From NCBI RefSeq assembly GCF_900109755.1, contig NZ_FOAR01000005.1, forward strand, positions 182,490 to 246,489: DNA of 64,000 nucleotides, read 5' to 3'. The DNA comes from Pseudomonas agarici. GTDB lineage: Bacteria; Pseudomonadota; Gammaproteobacteria; Pseudomonadales; Pseudomonadaceae. Below, in pieces: positions 28,712 through 37,817 of the stretch. Under the pieces are notes generated by a model. The model was not told the origin of the DNA. It saw only the letters and a program-made list of their open reading frames with translations, and did no database searches. Each line of letters opens with the position of its first letter. The first letter of the stretch is position 1. The translations under genes and the position numbers were made by a program.

Positions 28712-29694
28712 GGCCGACCTCCCAACGCCAGGGGGTAATGACAGGCCACCCGCTGCCCATGTTCGATTATCCGCAGGTCCGGCAAGGTGTCACTGCAATG
28801 AGACCCCAGGTGCTGACAACGCGGATTAAAACGACAGCCTGTCGGCAGGTCACTGAGCAAGGGAGGCTGGCCGCCGATAGTGAGCAACGGCTCCTGGCCC
28901 GCGCCATCGGCCGGCTGGCACGCCACCAGCCCGGCAGTGTAGGGATGGCCCGGTCGCGCCAGCAGATCGCGCTTGCTGCCGTGCTCGCACAGGCGACCGG
29001 CATACATCACGGCAATCGAGTCGCAGGTCTGGGCCACCACGCCCAGGTCATGGGTAATCATAATCAGCGACAGCCCGCGTTGATCCCGCAGATCGAGCAA
29101 CAAGCGCAGAATCTGCGCCTGTACCGTCACGTCGAGGGCGGTAGTCGGCTCATCGGCGATCAACACCTTGGGCTCGCAGCCCAGGGCCACCGCAATCATC
29201 GCCCGCTGGCGCATGCCACCGGAAAACTCGTGGGGATAGTTGTCGATGCGGCGCTGGGGATCGGAAATTCCCACCTGACGCAGTACCTCGATAGCTTGCA
29301 CGCGAGCCTCACGGCGTGTGCATTGCTGGTGCTGACGGATACCTTCAGCGATCTGCTCGCCGATGCGCATCAGCGGGTCGAGGTGACTGCTGGGATTCTG
29401 GAATATCATGCCGATCTGTCGTCCGCGCATCCTGCGCATGCCGGCCTCGTCCAGCGTCAGCAGGTTCTGCCCGGCCAGCCGCACGGCGGTACCCTCGACA
29501 CTCAGTCCGGCAGACGGCAGCAAGCGCATCAGCGCTCGACAGGCCAGAGTCTTGCCCGAACCGCTTTCACCCACCAGGCCGAGGATCTCGCCCTGCGCCA
29601 GATCGAAGGACAGGCGATCGACCAGGGTCAGTGGGGTTGGGCCGTTGTGGGCCAATACACTCAGGTCCTGGACTTGCAGCACCGGCGAACTCAT
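28708..29694 (-). CDS. Peptide ABC transporter ATP-binding protein (DppD/OppD type)
   Basis: A 328-aa ABC ATPase with Walker [19 protein letters not shown], signature [16 protein letters not shown], Walker [15 protein letters not shown]-loop TTALDVT and switch His in MITHDLGVV. The C-terminal oligopeptide domain ends with [14 protein letters not shown]. It pairs with the DppF-type ATPase to drive the two permeases. Confidence 0.92.
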   Translation of the reverse strand: MSSPVLQVQDLSVLAHNGPTPLTLVDRLSFDLAQGEILGLVGESGSGKTLACRALMRLLPSAGLSVEGTAVRLAGQNLLTLDEAGMRRMRGRQIGMIFQNPSSHLDPLMRIGEQIAEGIRQHQQCTRREARVQAIEVLRQVGISDPQRRIDNYPHEFSGGMRQRAMIAVALGCEPKVLIADEPTTALDVTVQAQILRLLLDLRDQRGLSLIMITHDLGVVAQTCDSIAVMYAGRLCEHGSKRDLLARPGHPYTAGLVACQPADGAGQEPLLTIGGQPPLLSDLPTGCRFNPRCQHLGSHCSDTLPDLRIIEHGQRVACHYPLALGGRP

Positions 29695-30548
29695 GTGCGC
29701 GCTCCCATGGCATCGGCGACACCGTCGGCCAGCAGGCTAAAACCCATGGCCAGGGTCACGATGGCGATACCAGGAAAGGTGCAGATCCACCAGGCACTGG
29801 TAATCAGGCTCTGCCCTTCGGCAACCATGGTGCCCCACTCCGCTGTCGGCGGCTGGACGCCTAGCCCGAGATAACTCACCGCCGCGCCATTGAGCAGCAC
29901 CAGCACCGCATCGGACATGGCGAACACCACCGAACCGAACAGCGCATTGGGCAGCAGGTGACGGAACAGGATGCGTCCATGACCGAAGCCGAGGCTTTTC
30001 GCCGCCAGGGCGAAATCGCTTTCCTTGAGGATCAGGATCTGCGAGCGGATCAGCCGCGCATAGGACACCCAACCCACCAGAGCCATGGCGATATAGAAGC
30101 TGGTCAGCCCAGGGCCGAGAATGGCCATGATCGCCAACATCAGGACCAGGAACGGAAAGGCCAGGACGATATCGATCAGACGCATACACAGCGTGTCGAA
30201 ACGACCGCCGATATAGCCGGACAAGGCCCCCACCACGGTGCCAATCAGGAACGGGAAAATCACGCCCAACACCGATAATTGCAGGTCGACCCGGGCGCCC
30301 CAAATAACCCGCGATAGCACGTCCCTGCCAAAGTGATCGGTGCCGAACGGATGAGCCGCGCTCGGCGCCAGCAAACGCACCTCGATGTTTTGCAGGATCG
30401 GGTCGTAGGGCGCGATCCACGGCGCCAAGAGTGCCAGCAGCAGCCAGCCGCCCAGAATCACCAAGCCAAGATACATCGCCAGTCGACCGTGGCGCAGACG
30501 CAGACTGAGAGCATTGCGTCGCGCCACCATCACCTCGGCACCACTCAT
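29691..30548 (-). CDS. Peptide ABC transporter permease (DppC/OppC type)
   Basis: A 285-aa permease with about six TM helices and the N-terminal OppC pattern (LGLVILGGWLLLALLAPWIAP and HPFGTDHFGRDVLSRVIWGA). The ATPase-docking EAA-like loop is seen around LAAKSLGFGHGRILFRHLLP. It pairs with the DppB-type permease. Start and stop overlap both neighbours by four bases. Confidence 0.92.
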   Translation of the reverse strand: MSGAEVMVARRNALSLRLRHGRLAMYLGLVILGGWLLLALLAPWIAPYDPILQNIEVRLLAPSAAHPFGTDHFGRDVLSRVIWGARVDLQLSVLGVIFPFLIGTVVGALSGYIGGRFDTLCMRLIDIVLAFPFLVLMLAIMAILGPGLTSFYIAMALVGWVSYARLIRSQILILKESDFALAAKSLGFGHGRILFRHLLPNALFGSVVFAMSDAVLVLLNGAAVSYLGLGVQPPTAEWGTMVAEGQSLITSAWWICTFPGIAIVTLAMGFSLLADGVADAMGART

Positions 30549-31492
30549 CGGACCTTCACCCGTGGATCGATGGCCACCGTGGCGATATCGGCGAGAAAGT
30601 TCACCGCCACCGTCGCCAGCGCCAGGACCATCGCCACGCCCTGTACCACCATGTAATCACGACCGAAAATCCCGCGTACCAGCAACTGACCGATCCCTGG
30701 AATGGCAAACAGGCTTTCGATCACCACTGTGCTGCTGATCAGCCAGCCGATATTCACCGCCAGCAGGTTGACCGTGGGCACCAGTGAATTGGGTAACACA
30801 TGCCGGCGCAGGATGGCTGCCTCGGACAAGCCCCGCGCCCGGGCGGCGCTGACATGATCGGCCTGCAATTCCACCAGCATGCTGGCTCGCAAGTTGCGAA
30901 TCAGCACCGAGGACAGGGCCAGGGCAATGGTCAGGCATGGCAGTACCAAGTGATGCAGCTTGTCCAGCCAGGTGCGGCCATAGCCGGTCACCGGAAACCA
31001 TCCCAACTGCACGCTAAACACCAGGATCAGCATGATTCCCAGCCAGAATGCCGGCACTCCGAGGCCGCTGGTGGTGAAGACCCGCACCAGGTTATCGACC
31101 CAGCCGCCCTGGTGCCGGGCCGCCAAGGTCGCTAACGGAATCGCGATCAGCAAGGCCAGCAAGACACTGCCCAGGACCAGGACCAGCGTTGGCTCGATAC
31201 GCGTGGCAATCAGCTTCAAGGTATCGACCCGATACTGGATCGATTGCCCCAGGTCGCCTTGCAGCAGGTTCTTCAGGAAATAGACATACTGCATCGGTAG
31301 CGGCTGATCGAGACCGAACTGGGCGCGGATATTCGCCAGCGCCTCTGGCGTGGTTCGCGATCCTAGCAACGCTCGCGCCGGATCGCCGGGAATCGAACGG
31401 ATCAGGACAAAGGTCACCAGGCTGATGCCGAACAGCACCGGCAGCAATTGCAACGGTCGGGTCAGGATAAAGCGGTAGCGCTGCAGGTTCAT
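30545..31492 (-). CDS. Peptide ABC transporter permease (DppB/OppB type)
   Basis: A 315-aa permease with the OppB N-terminus (LLPVLFGISLVTFVLIRSIP, then GDPARALLG), about six TM helices and an EAA-like loop (SAARARGLSEAAILRRHVLP). The ATG at 31492 is chosen because it overlaps the stop of the upstream hydrolase gene (ATGA), like every other junction here; the frame is open 47 codons further into that gene but without family likeness. Confidence 0.92.
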   Translation of the reverse strand: MNLQRYRFILTRPLQLLPVLFGISLVTFVLIRSIPGDPARALLGSRTTPEALANIRAQFGLDQPLPMQYVYFLKNLLQGDLGQSIQYRVDTLKLIATRIEPTLVLVLGSVLLALLIAIPLATLAARHQGGWVDNLVRVFTTSGLGVPAFWLGIMLILVFSVQLGWFPVTGYGRTWLDKLHHLVLPCLTIALALSSVLIRNLRASMLVELQADHVSAARARGLSEAAILRRHVLPNSLVPTVNLLAVNIGWLISSTVVIESLFAIPGIGQLLVRGIFGRDYMVVQGVAMVLALATVAVNFLADIATVAIDPRVKVR

Positions 31493-32382
31493 GCAGTGCC
31501 CCGATGACGCTGCAGGAAGTCGAGCAGGACCGGAAAGTAGGCTTGGGGCTCCTCGTAGAACGGCATATGGCTGCTGTTGGGGAACACATGCAGCTCGACA
31601 TCCCTGAGCGCCCGCTTCATCCGATAGGCACAAGCCGGAGTCAGCTCATCATGCTGACCGGTGGTGATCAGCACCGGCATCTCGAAATCGGCCATCTGCT
31701 CGATGCGGTTCCAGTCCTTCAGATTGCCGACATAGAGGAATTCATTGGGGCCCTGCATGGCCTCGTAGGGTCCCATGTTCCAGTCATTCAGCGAACGCTT
31801 GACCGGTGCCGGCCATTCATCGAGGCGGCACACATGCCGGTAGTTGAGCAAAGTGATCGCCGCCTGATATTGCGGGTGATCCAGGGTGCCCATGGCCTCA
31901 TGGCGCTGCATCATCGCCACGGTTTCGCTGCCTAGGGCCGCACGCAGGCGCTGCAACTCCTGGGTCAAGTGCGGGATATCGCCGACGGTATTTTCCAGTA
32001 CCAGGGTCTTGAGGTGCGCCGAATGATGGATCGCATATTCGATCGCCAGCCAGCCGCCCCAGGAATGCCCAAGCAGATGCACCCGGCCCAGCTCCAGGGT
32101 CTGACGTACCTGCTCGACTTCGGCGACGTACCGGCTGATATCCCACAATGCCGGGTCGGTGGGGCGATCGGACGCGCCGGTGCCCAATTGGTCGAACGCC
32201 ACTACCCGCAGGTTCTTTTCCTTCAGCCAGCCATGGGCATCGCGCAGGTAGTCGCATGGCAAGCCCGGACCGCCGTTGAGACACAACAGCACCTCATCGC
32301 CACTCCCGTAGCTATAAACCACGACACTGTGGCCATCGACTTCTAGGGTGTAACGCTGATCCGGTTCCAGTTCGTACCACAT
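31489..32382 (-). CDS. Proline iminopeptidase-family alpha/beta hydrolase
   Basis: A 297-aa alpha/beta hydrolase of the proline iminopeptidase type. Features: oxyanion-hole motif LCLNGGPGLPCDYL, nucleophile elbow LLGHSWGGWLAIEYA (Ser), a cap domain, the acid in TTGQHDELTPACAYR and the base in NSSHMPFYEEP. First gene of the transporter operon and divergent from the LuxR solo. It corresponds in position to the peptidase gene (aapA) reported beside pipR in Pseudomonas sp. GM79. Likely cytosolic, as no signal peptide is seen. It probably cleaves what the transporter imports; the substrate is inferred. Confidence 0.88.
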   Translation of the reverse strand: MWYELEPDQRYTLEVDGHSVVVYSYGSGDEVLLCLNGGPGLPCDYLRDAHGWLKEKNLRVVAFDQLGTGASDRPTDPALWDISRYVAEVEQVRQTLELGRVHLLGHSWGGWLAIEYAIHHSAHLKTLVLENTVGDIPHLTQELQRLRAALGSETVAMMQRHEAMGTLDHPQYQAAITLLNYRHVCRLDEWPAPVKRSLNDWNMGPYEAMQGPNEFLYVGNLKDWNRIEQMADFEMPVLITTGQHDELTPACAYRMKRALRDVELHVFPNSSHMPFYEEPQAYFPVLLDFLQRHRGTA

Positions 32383-32452
32383 GACGCTCTCCCTGTTGCT
32401 GGCTTTATGTAGCCTGTCGGCTTCACCCTAGCGGGGAATTTCCTAGCCCATA

Positions 32453-32472
32453 AGCTAGCAATTCTTATAGGT
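32453..32472 (-). promoter_or_regulatory. lux-box-like element between the hydrolase/transporter operon and pipR
   Basis: On the minus strand the 20-mer is ACCTATAAGAATTGCTAGCT, with the lux-box core spacing CT-N12-AG. It lies 70 bases upstream of the operon start at 32382 and 80 bases from pipR. Twelve of 20 positions match the element before pipA. A hairpin-like CTAGC/GCTAG repeat overlaps it. Confidence 0.6.
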
Positions 32473-32552
32473 TTGATCTGGCTGTCCCTCGTCCAGACGT
32501 GGCATTCTACTTGCCTGATTTCAGGATTGAAATTTATTCAGGAGAGGAAAGG

Positions 32553-33317
32553 ATGCAGGTCAAATTCTCTGAGGTCGATACCCGTCGCTTATCCGGCAAC
32601 AACATGGATGAACTGATGGATAACGCACTGGTCCTCGCAGGTCACCTGGGATTCGATGCCCTGGTATACGACTATACGCCGGTGCCGCTGGACCACGACG
32701 GCAGTATGATTACCCCGTCAGTGCTTCAGGTCCGTAACACCCCCTCGGACTGGCACTCGCTCTGGTGCGAACAGGGTTTCTACCAGATAGATCCTGTGCA
32801 GCAGCTGGCACTGAACACTGTTTCGCCCTTTGTCTGGTCCTATCAGCCCAAGGCTGAAACCGCCCTGCAAAAGGTCATTGAGCAGCGCCATTCGCCTGTG
32901 ACCAGCTACCTGCAGGACCGGCAAATGACCTGCGGTGTCAGCGTGCCGATCCATCTGCCCAAGGGTGGCTTTGCCTCCTTGACGGGCTTGCGTACAGGCA
33001 ACGGTAAATATGTCCTAAAGGATGCACGACAAACTCTTACAGACTTCAGCGTTATTTCCCATGCGTTACAGGAAGTCGCCTACCCTTTATTCAGCCCGGA
33101 AATGCGCGTATATCCACTTATTCGCCTGACCCGGCGTGAACGCGAGTGCCTGCAATGGGCTGCCGAGGGGTTGACCGCCAAGGAAATAGCCGAACACCTG
33201 CATCGGTCGTTGGCCACCGTGACCCTGCACTTGACGTCCGCCATGCACAAGCTAGGGGCAAAAAACCGCGTACAGGCGGTATTGCGAGCGGCGCATTATC
33301 GGTTGCTCGACAGCTGA
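32553..33317 (+). CDS. pipR: LuxR solo, PipR/OryR-type plant-signal receptor
   Basis: A 254-aa LuxR protein with an autoinducer-type ligand domain (about 1-170) and a C-terminal LuxR helix-turn-helix (LTRRERECLQWAAEGLTAKE). No luxI is nearby. Aligned to TraR, the ligand-pocket residues are W57 kept (SDWHS), Y61 replaced by Trp (SLWCEQ), D70/P71 kept (QIDPV), W85 kept (FVWSY) and G113 kept (CGVSVP). Y61W is a mark of the OryR/PsoR/PipR subfamily, which answers plant compounds rather than AHLs. The gene is flanked by iminopeptidases and a peptide transporter exactly as PipR in strain GM79. The ATG at 32553 has AGGAAAGG upstream. Confidence 0.85.
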   Translation: MQVKFSEVDTRRLSGNNMDELMDNALVLAGHLGFDALVYDYTPVPLDHDGSMITPSVLQVRNTPSDWHSLWCEQGFYQIDPVQQLALNTVSPFVWSYQPKAETALQKVIEQRHSPVTSYLQDRQMTCGVSVPIHLPKGGFASLTGLRTGNGKYVLKDARQTLTDFSVISHALQEVAYPLFSPEMRVYPLIRLTRRERECLQWAAEGLTAKEIAEHLHRSLATVTLHLTSAMHKLGAKNRVQAVLRAAHYRLLDS

Positions 33318-33327
33318 CCCGGCAAAA

Positions 33328-33347
33328 ACCTATCAATTCACCTAGTT
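33328..33347 (+). promoter_or_regulatory. lux-box-like element upstream of pipA
   Basis: The 20-mer ACCTATCAATTCACCTAGTT has CT-N12-AG spacing and shares ACCTAT, an internal A and CTAG with the element at 32453-32472. It ends 60 bases before the chosen pipA start, comparable to the 70 bases at the other promoter. Confidence 0.6.
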
Positions 33348-33407
33348 ATGTCGCCGAACAAGTTTCGCTATCGTGCCCTGAATCATGCACTCAGGGAGTC
33401 TGAAGAA

Positions 33408-34307
33408 ATGGAATTCAATGAAATACGCGAAGGTTTTGCGGACTTTGGTTCGCACCGAACCTGGTACCGTGTCACCGGCGACCTGGCCAACGGTCGTACC
33501 CCCTTGGTGATTCTCCATGGCGGCCCAGGCTGTACCCATGACTATGTCGACGCCTTCAAGGACATCGCCGCCAGCGGTCACGCAGTGGTGCATTACGACC
33601 AGCTAGGTAATGGCAAATCGACCCACTTGCCTCTTCAGGACTCGTCCTTCTGGACCGTCCAACTGTTTCTCGACGAACTGGACAATCTGCTCGATCACTT
33701 GGGCATTCGCCAGCACTACGTGCTGCTCGGCCAGTCCTGGGGTGGCATGCTCGCCAGCGAGCATGCGGTGCGCCAGCCGGCAGGGCTCAAGGCGATCATC
33801 CTCGCCAACTCGCCCTCGTGCATGCGCACCTGGGTCAGCGAGGCCAATCGCTTGCGCGAGCTGTTGCCGGAGAACGTCCAACAGACCCTGCTCAAGCACG
33901 AGCAAGCCGGCACCTATAACGATCCGGAATACGTCGAGGCCTCGCGGGTATTCTATGATCGCCATGTCTGCCGTATCGCCCCATGGCCGAATGAAGTGGC
34001 CCGCACCTTCGCCCAGATCGATGCGGATCCCACCGTCTATCACGCCATGAGCGGCCCGACCGAATTCCACGTCATCGGTTCGTTGAAGGACTGGACCATC
34101 ATCGACCGCCTGCATCGGATCAGGGTACCGACGCTGGTAATCTCCGGTCGCCACGATGAAGCCACCGAAGCGGTGGTCCGGCCCTATGTCGAGAACATCG
34201 CCGGCGCACGCTGGGCGCTATTCGAAGACTCCAGCCATATGCCCCATGTCGAAGAGCGCCAGGCTTGCATGGGCACGGTTGTACAATTCCTCGACGAAAG
34301 CCTCTGA
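33408..34307 (+). CDS. pipA: Proline iminopeptidase PipA
   Basis: A 299-aa alpha/beta hydrolase paralogous to the one at 31489-32382. It has the family motifs [13 protein letters not shown] (oxyanion hole), [15 protein letters not shown] (nucleophile Ser), [11 protein letters not shown] (acid) and [10 protein letters not shown] (His). The ATG at 33408 with AGGGAG upstream is preferred over the ATG at 33348, which immediately abuts the lux-box-like element and would extend the protein by an unrelated 20 residues. In plant-associated pseudomonads pipA is the PipR target gene. It may hydrolyse imported amides or peptides; the true substrate is unknown. Confidence 0.85.
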   Translation: MEFNEIREGFADFGSHRTWYRVTGDLANGRTPLVILHGGPGCTHDYVDAFKDIAASGHAVVHYDQLGNGKSTHLPLQDSSFWTVQLFLDELDNLLDHLGIRQHYVLLGQSWGGMLASEHAVRQPAGLKAIILANSPSCMRTWVSEANRLRELLPENVQQTLLKHEQAGTYNDPEYVEASRVFYDRHVCRIAPWPNEVARTFAQIDADPTVYHAMSGPTEFHVIGSLKDWTIIDRLHRIRVPTLVISGRHDEATEAVVRPYVENIAGARWALFEDSSHMPHVEERQACMGTVVQFLDESL

Positions 34308-34477
34308 TACATTCCTCTGACACCACCATCACTACAAGATTTGCGGTAGCGCATCAGGCACGCTGATTACCCGGCAACACGCGCCCCTATAAGACCGGGT
34401 CCTGCTTGTACCTCTGCGGAGCGAGCATTAGATTAGCCAATAATCTCTGATCTTCAGAATAAGCAGAAGGGATAAGC

Positions 34478-35545
34478 ATGGCGCTTACTGACCAGTCCAC
34501 CAGCACCCGGGCCGGCGAAGAACTCGATGCCGAGTTGATCGATCCATACCTTAAGGCGCATATTCCAGGTCTCAGCGGCCTGCCGCGGATCAGTCAATTC
34601 CCCGGCGGTGCGTCGAACCTGACCTACCTGATCCAATATCCCGAGCAGGAGTTGGTTCTTCGGCGCCCGCCGTTCGGCCACAAAGCCAAGTCAGCTCACG
34701 ACATGGGGCGCGAATTCCGCATCCTCAATCGGCTCAAGGACGGCTTCCCGTATTGCCCGAAGGCCTATGCGCATTGCAGCGACGAAAGCCTGATCGGCGC
34801 GCAGTTCTATGTGATGGAGCGGGTCAAGGGCATTATCCTGCGCTCCGACCTGCCACCGGAGCTTGGCCTCGATGCCGCCCAAACCGAGACGCTGTGCAAG
34901 AGCTTTATCGAGCGCCTGGTCGAACTGCACCGCGTCGATTACAACGCTTGTGGCCTGGGCGAGCTGGGCAAGCCCGAAGGCTATGTCGCGCGGCAGATTC
35001 GCGGTTGGAGCGAGCGTTATGAACAAGCCCTGACCCCGGACGCCCCGAAGTGGGAAACGGTCAAGGCCTGGCTGAATGACAAGATGCCCGCCGACCATCC
35101 GACATCAAGCATCGTCCACAACGACTATCGTTTCGACAATGTCATCCTCGACCCGCAAAATCCGATGCAGATCATCGGCGTGCTTGATTGGGAACTGACC
35201 ACCCTTGGCAACCCGCTAATGGACCTGGGCAATACCCTCGCCTACTGGATCGAGGCCGGCGACCCGCCAGCGGTGCAACTGATGCGGCGCCAGCCTAGCC
35301 ATGCGCCGGGCATGCTCAGCCGCCGTCAGGTCGTCGACTACTACGCCGAGCGTTCGGGCCAGTCGATCGACAACTTCGACTTTTACTACACTTATGGCCT
35401 GTTTCGCTTAGCCGGTATCGTGCAGCAGATCTACTACCGCTTCTTCCACGGTCAGACTCAGGACAAACGCTTTGAGCCGTTCATTCACATGAACAAGCTG
35501 CTGGAGCAGATGAGCCTGCAAGTCCTGCATAAGTCCAATCTCTGA
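34478..35545 (+). CDS. APH-family phosphotransferase (ACAD10/11-like kinase)
   Basis: A 355-aa protein of the aminoglycoside phosphotransferase fold, of the subgroup related to the N-terminal kinase of ACAD10/ACAD11. It shows an ATP-binding N-lobe (FPGGASNLTYLI, ELVLRRPPFG), Brenner-type catalytic loop SIVHNDYRFDNVILD and the metal-binding VLDWELTTLGNPLMDLG. Such proteins usually travel with SDRs, SCP2 and acyl-CoA enzymes and are thought to phosphorylate hydroxy-acids. It is 26 bases upstream of an SDR gene. It is not an antibiotic-resistance enzyme by this family likeness. Substrate unknown. Confidence 0.88.
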   Translation: MALTDQSTSTRAGEELDAELIDPYLKAHIPGLSGLPRISQFPGGASNLTYLIQYPEQELVLRRPPFGHKAKSAHDMGREFRILNRLKDGFPYCPKAYAHCSDESLIGAQFYVMERVKGIILRSDLPPELGLDAAQTETLCKSFIERLVELHRVDYNACGLGELGKPEGYVARQIRGWSERYEQALTPDAPKWETVKAWLNDKMPADHPTSSIVHNDYRFDNVILDPQNPMQIIGVLDWELTTLGNPLMDLGNTLAYWIEAGDPPAVQLMRRQPSHAPGMLSRRQVVDYYAERSGQSIDNFDFYYTYGLFRLAGIVQQIYYRFFHGQTQDKRFEPFIHMNKLLEQMSLQVLHKSNL

Positions 35546-35571
35546 CCGCGACCACAAACAAGGGAAAAACC

Positions 35572-36339
35572 ATGTCCAAGACTCAGTTGTTCGATCTCGA
35601 CGGCAAGATTGCCTTTGTCTCAGGCGCCAGCCGTGGCATCGGTGAAGCCATTGCCCGGCTGCTGGCTCAGCAAGGCGCCCAGGTGATTGTCTCGAGTCGC
35701 AAGCTCGACGGTTGTCAGCGCGTCGCCGACGCGATCGTCGCCGAAGGTGGCCAAGCCACCGCTATCGCCTGCCATATCGGCGATATGGAACAGATCACCC
35801 AGGTTTTCGCCACCCTGCGTGAACAATTCGGACGCCTGGACATCCTGGTCAACAACGCCGCCACCAACCCGCAGTTCTGCCATGTACTGGACACCGACCT
35901 CGGTGCGTTCCAGAAGACTGTCGAGGTGAATATCCGCGGTTATTTCTTTATGTCGGTGGAAGCCGGCAAACTAATGCGCGACAACGGTACTGGCAGCATC
36001 ATCAACGTGGCTTCGATCAACGGTATTTCCCCTGGAGTGTTCCAGGGTGTCTATTCGCTGACCAAGGCCGCAGTGATTAACATGACCAAGGTCTTCGCCA
36101 AGGAATGCGCGCCGTTCGGTATTCGTTGCAACGCCCTGTTACCAGGCTTGACCGACACTCAATTCGCCTCGGCCCTGGTCAAGAACGAGGCAATCCTCCA
36201 GACCGCGCTGCAACAGATCCCGCTCAAGCGTGTAGCCGAGCCGAGCGAAATGGCCGGAGCCGTGCTGTACCTGGCTAGCGAAGCATCGAGCTACACCACT
36301 GGCGTGGCGTTGAATGTCGACGGTGGCTTCCTTTCCTAG
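35572..36339 (+). CDS. Short-chain dehydrogenase/reductase
   Basis: A 255-aa classical SDR with NAD(P) loop VSGASRGIGEAIARLLA, NNAATNP, catalytic Ser in INVASINGIS and YSLTK (Tyr and Lys). It ends TGVALNVDGGFLS, typical of the FabG-like branch. AAGGGAAAAACC precedes the ATG. Forms a two-gene unit with the APH-family kinase. Probably oxidises a hydroxyacyl compound; substrate unknown. Confidence 0.92.
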   Translation: MSKTQLFDLDGKIAFVSGASRGIGEAIARLLAQQGAQVIVSSRKLDGCQRVADAIVAEGGQATAIACHIGDMEQITQVFATLREQFGRLDILVNNAATNPQFCHVLDTDLGAFQKTVEVNIRGYFFMSVEAGKLMRDNGTGSIINVASINGISPGVFQGVYSLTKAAVINMTKVFAKECAPFGIRCNALLPGLTDTQFASALVKNEAILQTALQQIPLKRVAEPSEMAGAVLYLASEASSYTTGVALNVDGGFLS

Positions 36340-36518
36340 ACTTTGTACGAATTGCTCCAGGCACAAGCAGGCGAGCAGGCCAGAGTTAACGGCCTCCCAA
36401 AACCGATACCGTCCGCTTAAGAAGCCTCACCGTTGGAGCCCTGCCTGGCCGGGACACCGACAACCTGCGAGCGGTTGCATAAGGCGCGCTTTTTTAGCAA
36501 CGCGGTGCCGGTCTGTTC

Positions 36519-37538
36519 CTACAGACTGGCGCTGAGCCGGTCCGCCACGTCTTTGGGCACCCAGGCCTGCCAGACCTGCGGATGCTCCTTGAGAAACGCG
36601 CGGGCCACCTGGGCAGGCGGTTGACGCTCGTCAGCCATCTTCGCCAGCGCTTGGTTCAACAGATCGATCGGCAGATCGACCTTGGCAAAGAATGCCACCA
36701 CTTGCGGGTGCTGCGCCTTGAAGGGCGTGGACACACCGATACTCAACTTCGAAGGCAGCGACCGGGTCGGCCGGGGATCGGGATTGTCGGCATCGGTCAG
36801 GGTCTTCCAGGCCTCGGCATCAAACGCTGGCTCCTGCAACTGCACCAGCTTGAACTTGCCCAGCAACGGCGTCGGCGACCAGTAATAAAACAGGATCGGC
36901 TTGCCACGACGAATTGACGAGGTGATCTCGGCATCCAGCGCCGCGCCGGAACCGCTGCGAAAGTTCACGTAGCTATCGCTCAAACCATAAGCCTTGAGCT
37001 TCTGCTTATTGACGATCTCGGAGGTCCAGCCGATCGGGCTGTTGAGGAAACGCCCCTTGTCAGGCGACTCGGGGTCCTTGAACACGTCCTTGTACCGTTT
37101 GAGGTCCTCGACACTGCGCAGATCCGGCGCCAGGGGTTTGATATCCCGCTTTGGATCGCCCTTGATCACATACTCCGGCACCCACCAGCCTTCGGTGGCG
37201 CCCTTGACGGTATCGCCCACCGCGACCACCTCGCCCGCCGCCTCGGCCTTGATCCAGACCGGGCTGCGGCCAGCCCACTCTTCGCCGATCACCTGGATAT
37301 CGTTTTTGGCCAGGGCAGTTTCCAGGGTCACGGTAGTACCCGGCAACATATCCGTTGGCAACTCGTAGCCGTGCTCGACGATATAACGCAAAAGCTCGGT
37401 AATCAGGCTGCCGCTTTCCCAGTTCAAGTCGGCAAAATGAATCGGTGCGGGCGCAGGCGCTGCCTGAGCCAACAGTGACGCGATAGTGACGCAGAATACA
37501 GCCAAGGCGCTGGCCAGCCGCGCGCGAAATACTTTCAT
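36519..37538 (-). CDS. Glycine betaine/choline-type ABC transporter substrate-binding protein
   Basis: A 339-aa periplasmic binding protein of the OpuAC/ProX family. The signal peptide is about 1-26 (LASALAVFCVTIASLLAQAA). The family body shows HFADLNWESGSLITELL, VIGEEWAGRSPVW, NSPIGWTSEIVNKQKL, PILFYYWSPTPLLGKFKLVQ. The ligand pocket tryptophans fit quaternary amines. No permease or ATPase is adjacent, so it is an orphan binding protein that would feed a transporter elsewhere. The start is at ATG 37538; the frame is open to 37598 but without a signal peptide. Confidence 0.88.
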   Translation of the reverse strand: MKVFRARLASALAVFCVTIASLLAQAAPAPAPIHFADLNWESGSLITELLRYIVEHGYELPTDMLPGTTVTLETALAKNDIQVIGEEWAGRSPVWIKAEAAGEVVAVGDTVKGATEGWWVPEYVIKGDPKRDIKPLAPDLRSVEDLKRYKDVFKDPESPDKGRFLNSPIGWTSEIVNKQKLKAYGLSDSYVNFRSGSGAALDAEITSSIRRGKPILFYYWSPTPLLGKFKLVQLQEPAFDAEAWKTLTDADNPDPRPTRSLPSKLSIGVSTPFKAQHPQVVAFFAKVDLPIDLLNQALAKMADERQPPAQVARAFLKEHPQVWQAWVPKDVADRLSASL

Positions 37539-37817
37539 GGATCTACCTCGGTCGCTGGATAGCTTTCGACGAAAGTCGAAAGTTTCTGGATAACTCAATC
37601 AACTGACTTTAGTAGAGATTTCGGGAGCGGTGTACGTCAACTTATTCCATGCTCTGTGTCTGAAACTGCGACAACTCTCCCCGACCTTACGGACATAGGT
37701 CGCCAGCGTCATGGCATACCCCCTCTAATGCAACTCGACCTTGCGCACCCACAGGCACCGAGCATCGGTGTGTCTGGTAGAGATATCGCGGGTGAAATTC
37801 GGCCCTGCCGACGCTCA

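Noticed and set aside
34478..35545. APH-fold protein considered as an aminoglycoside resistance gene
   Set aside because: Motifs and the neighbouring SDR fit the ACAD10/11-like kinase group, not resistance enzymes.
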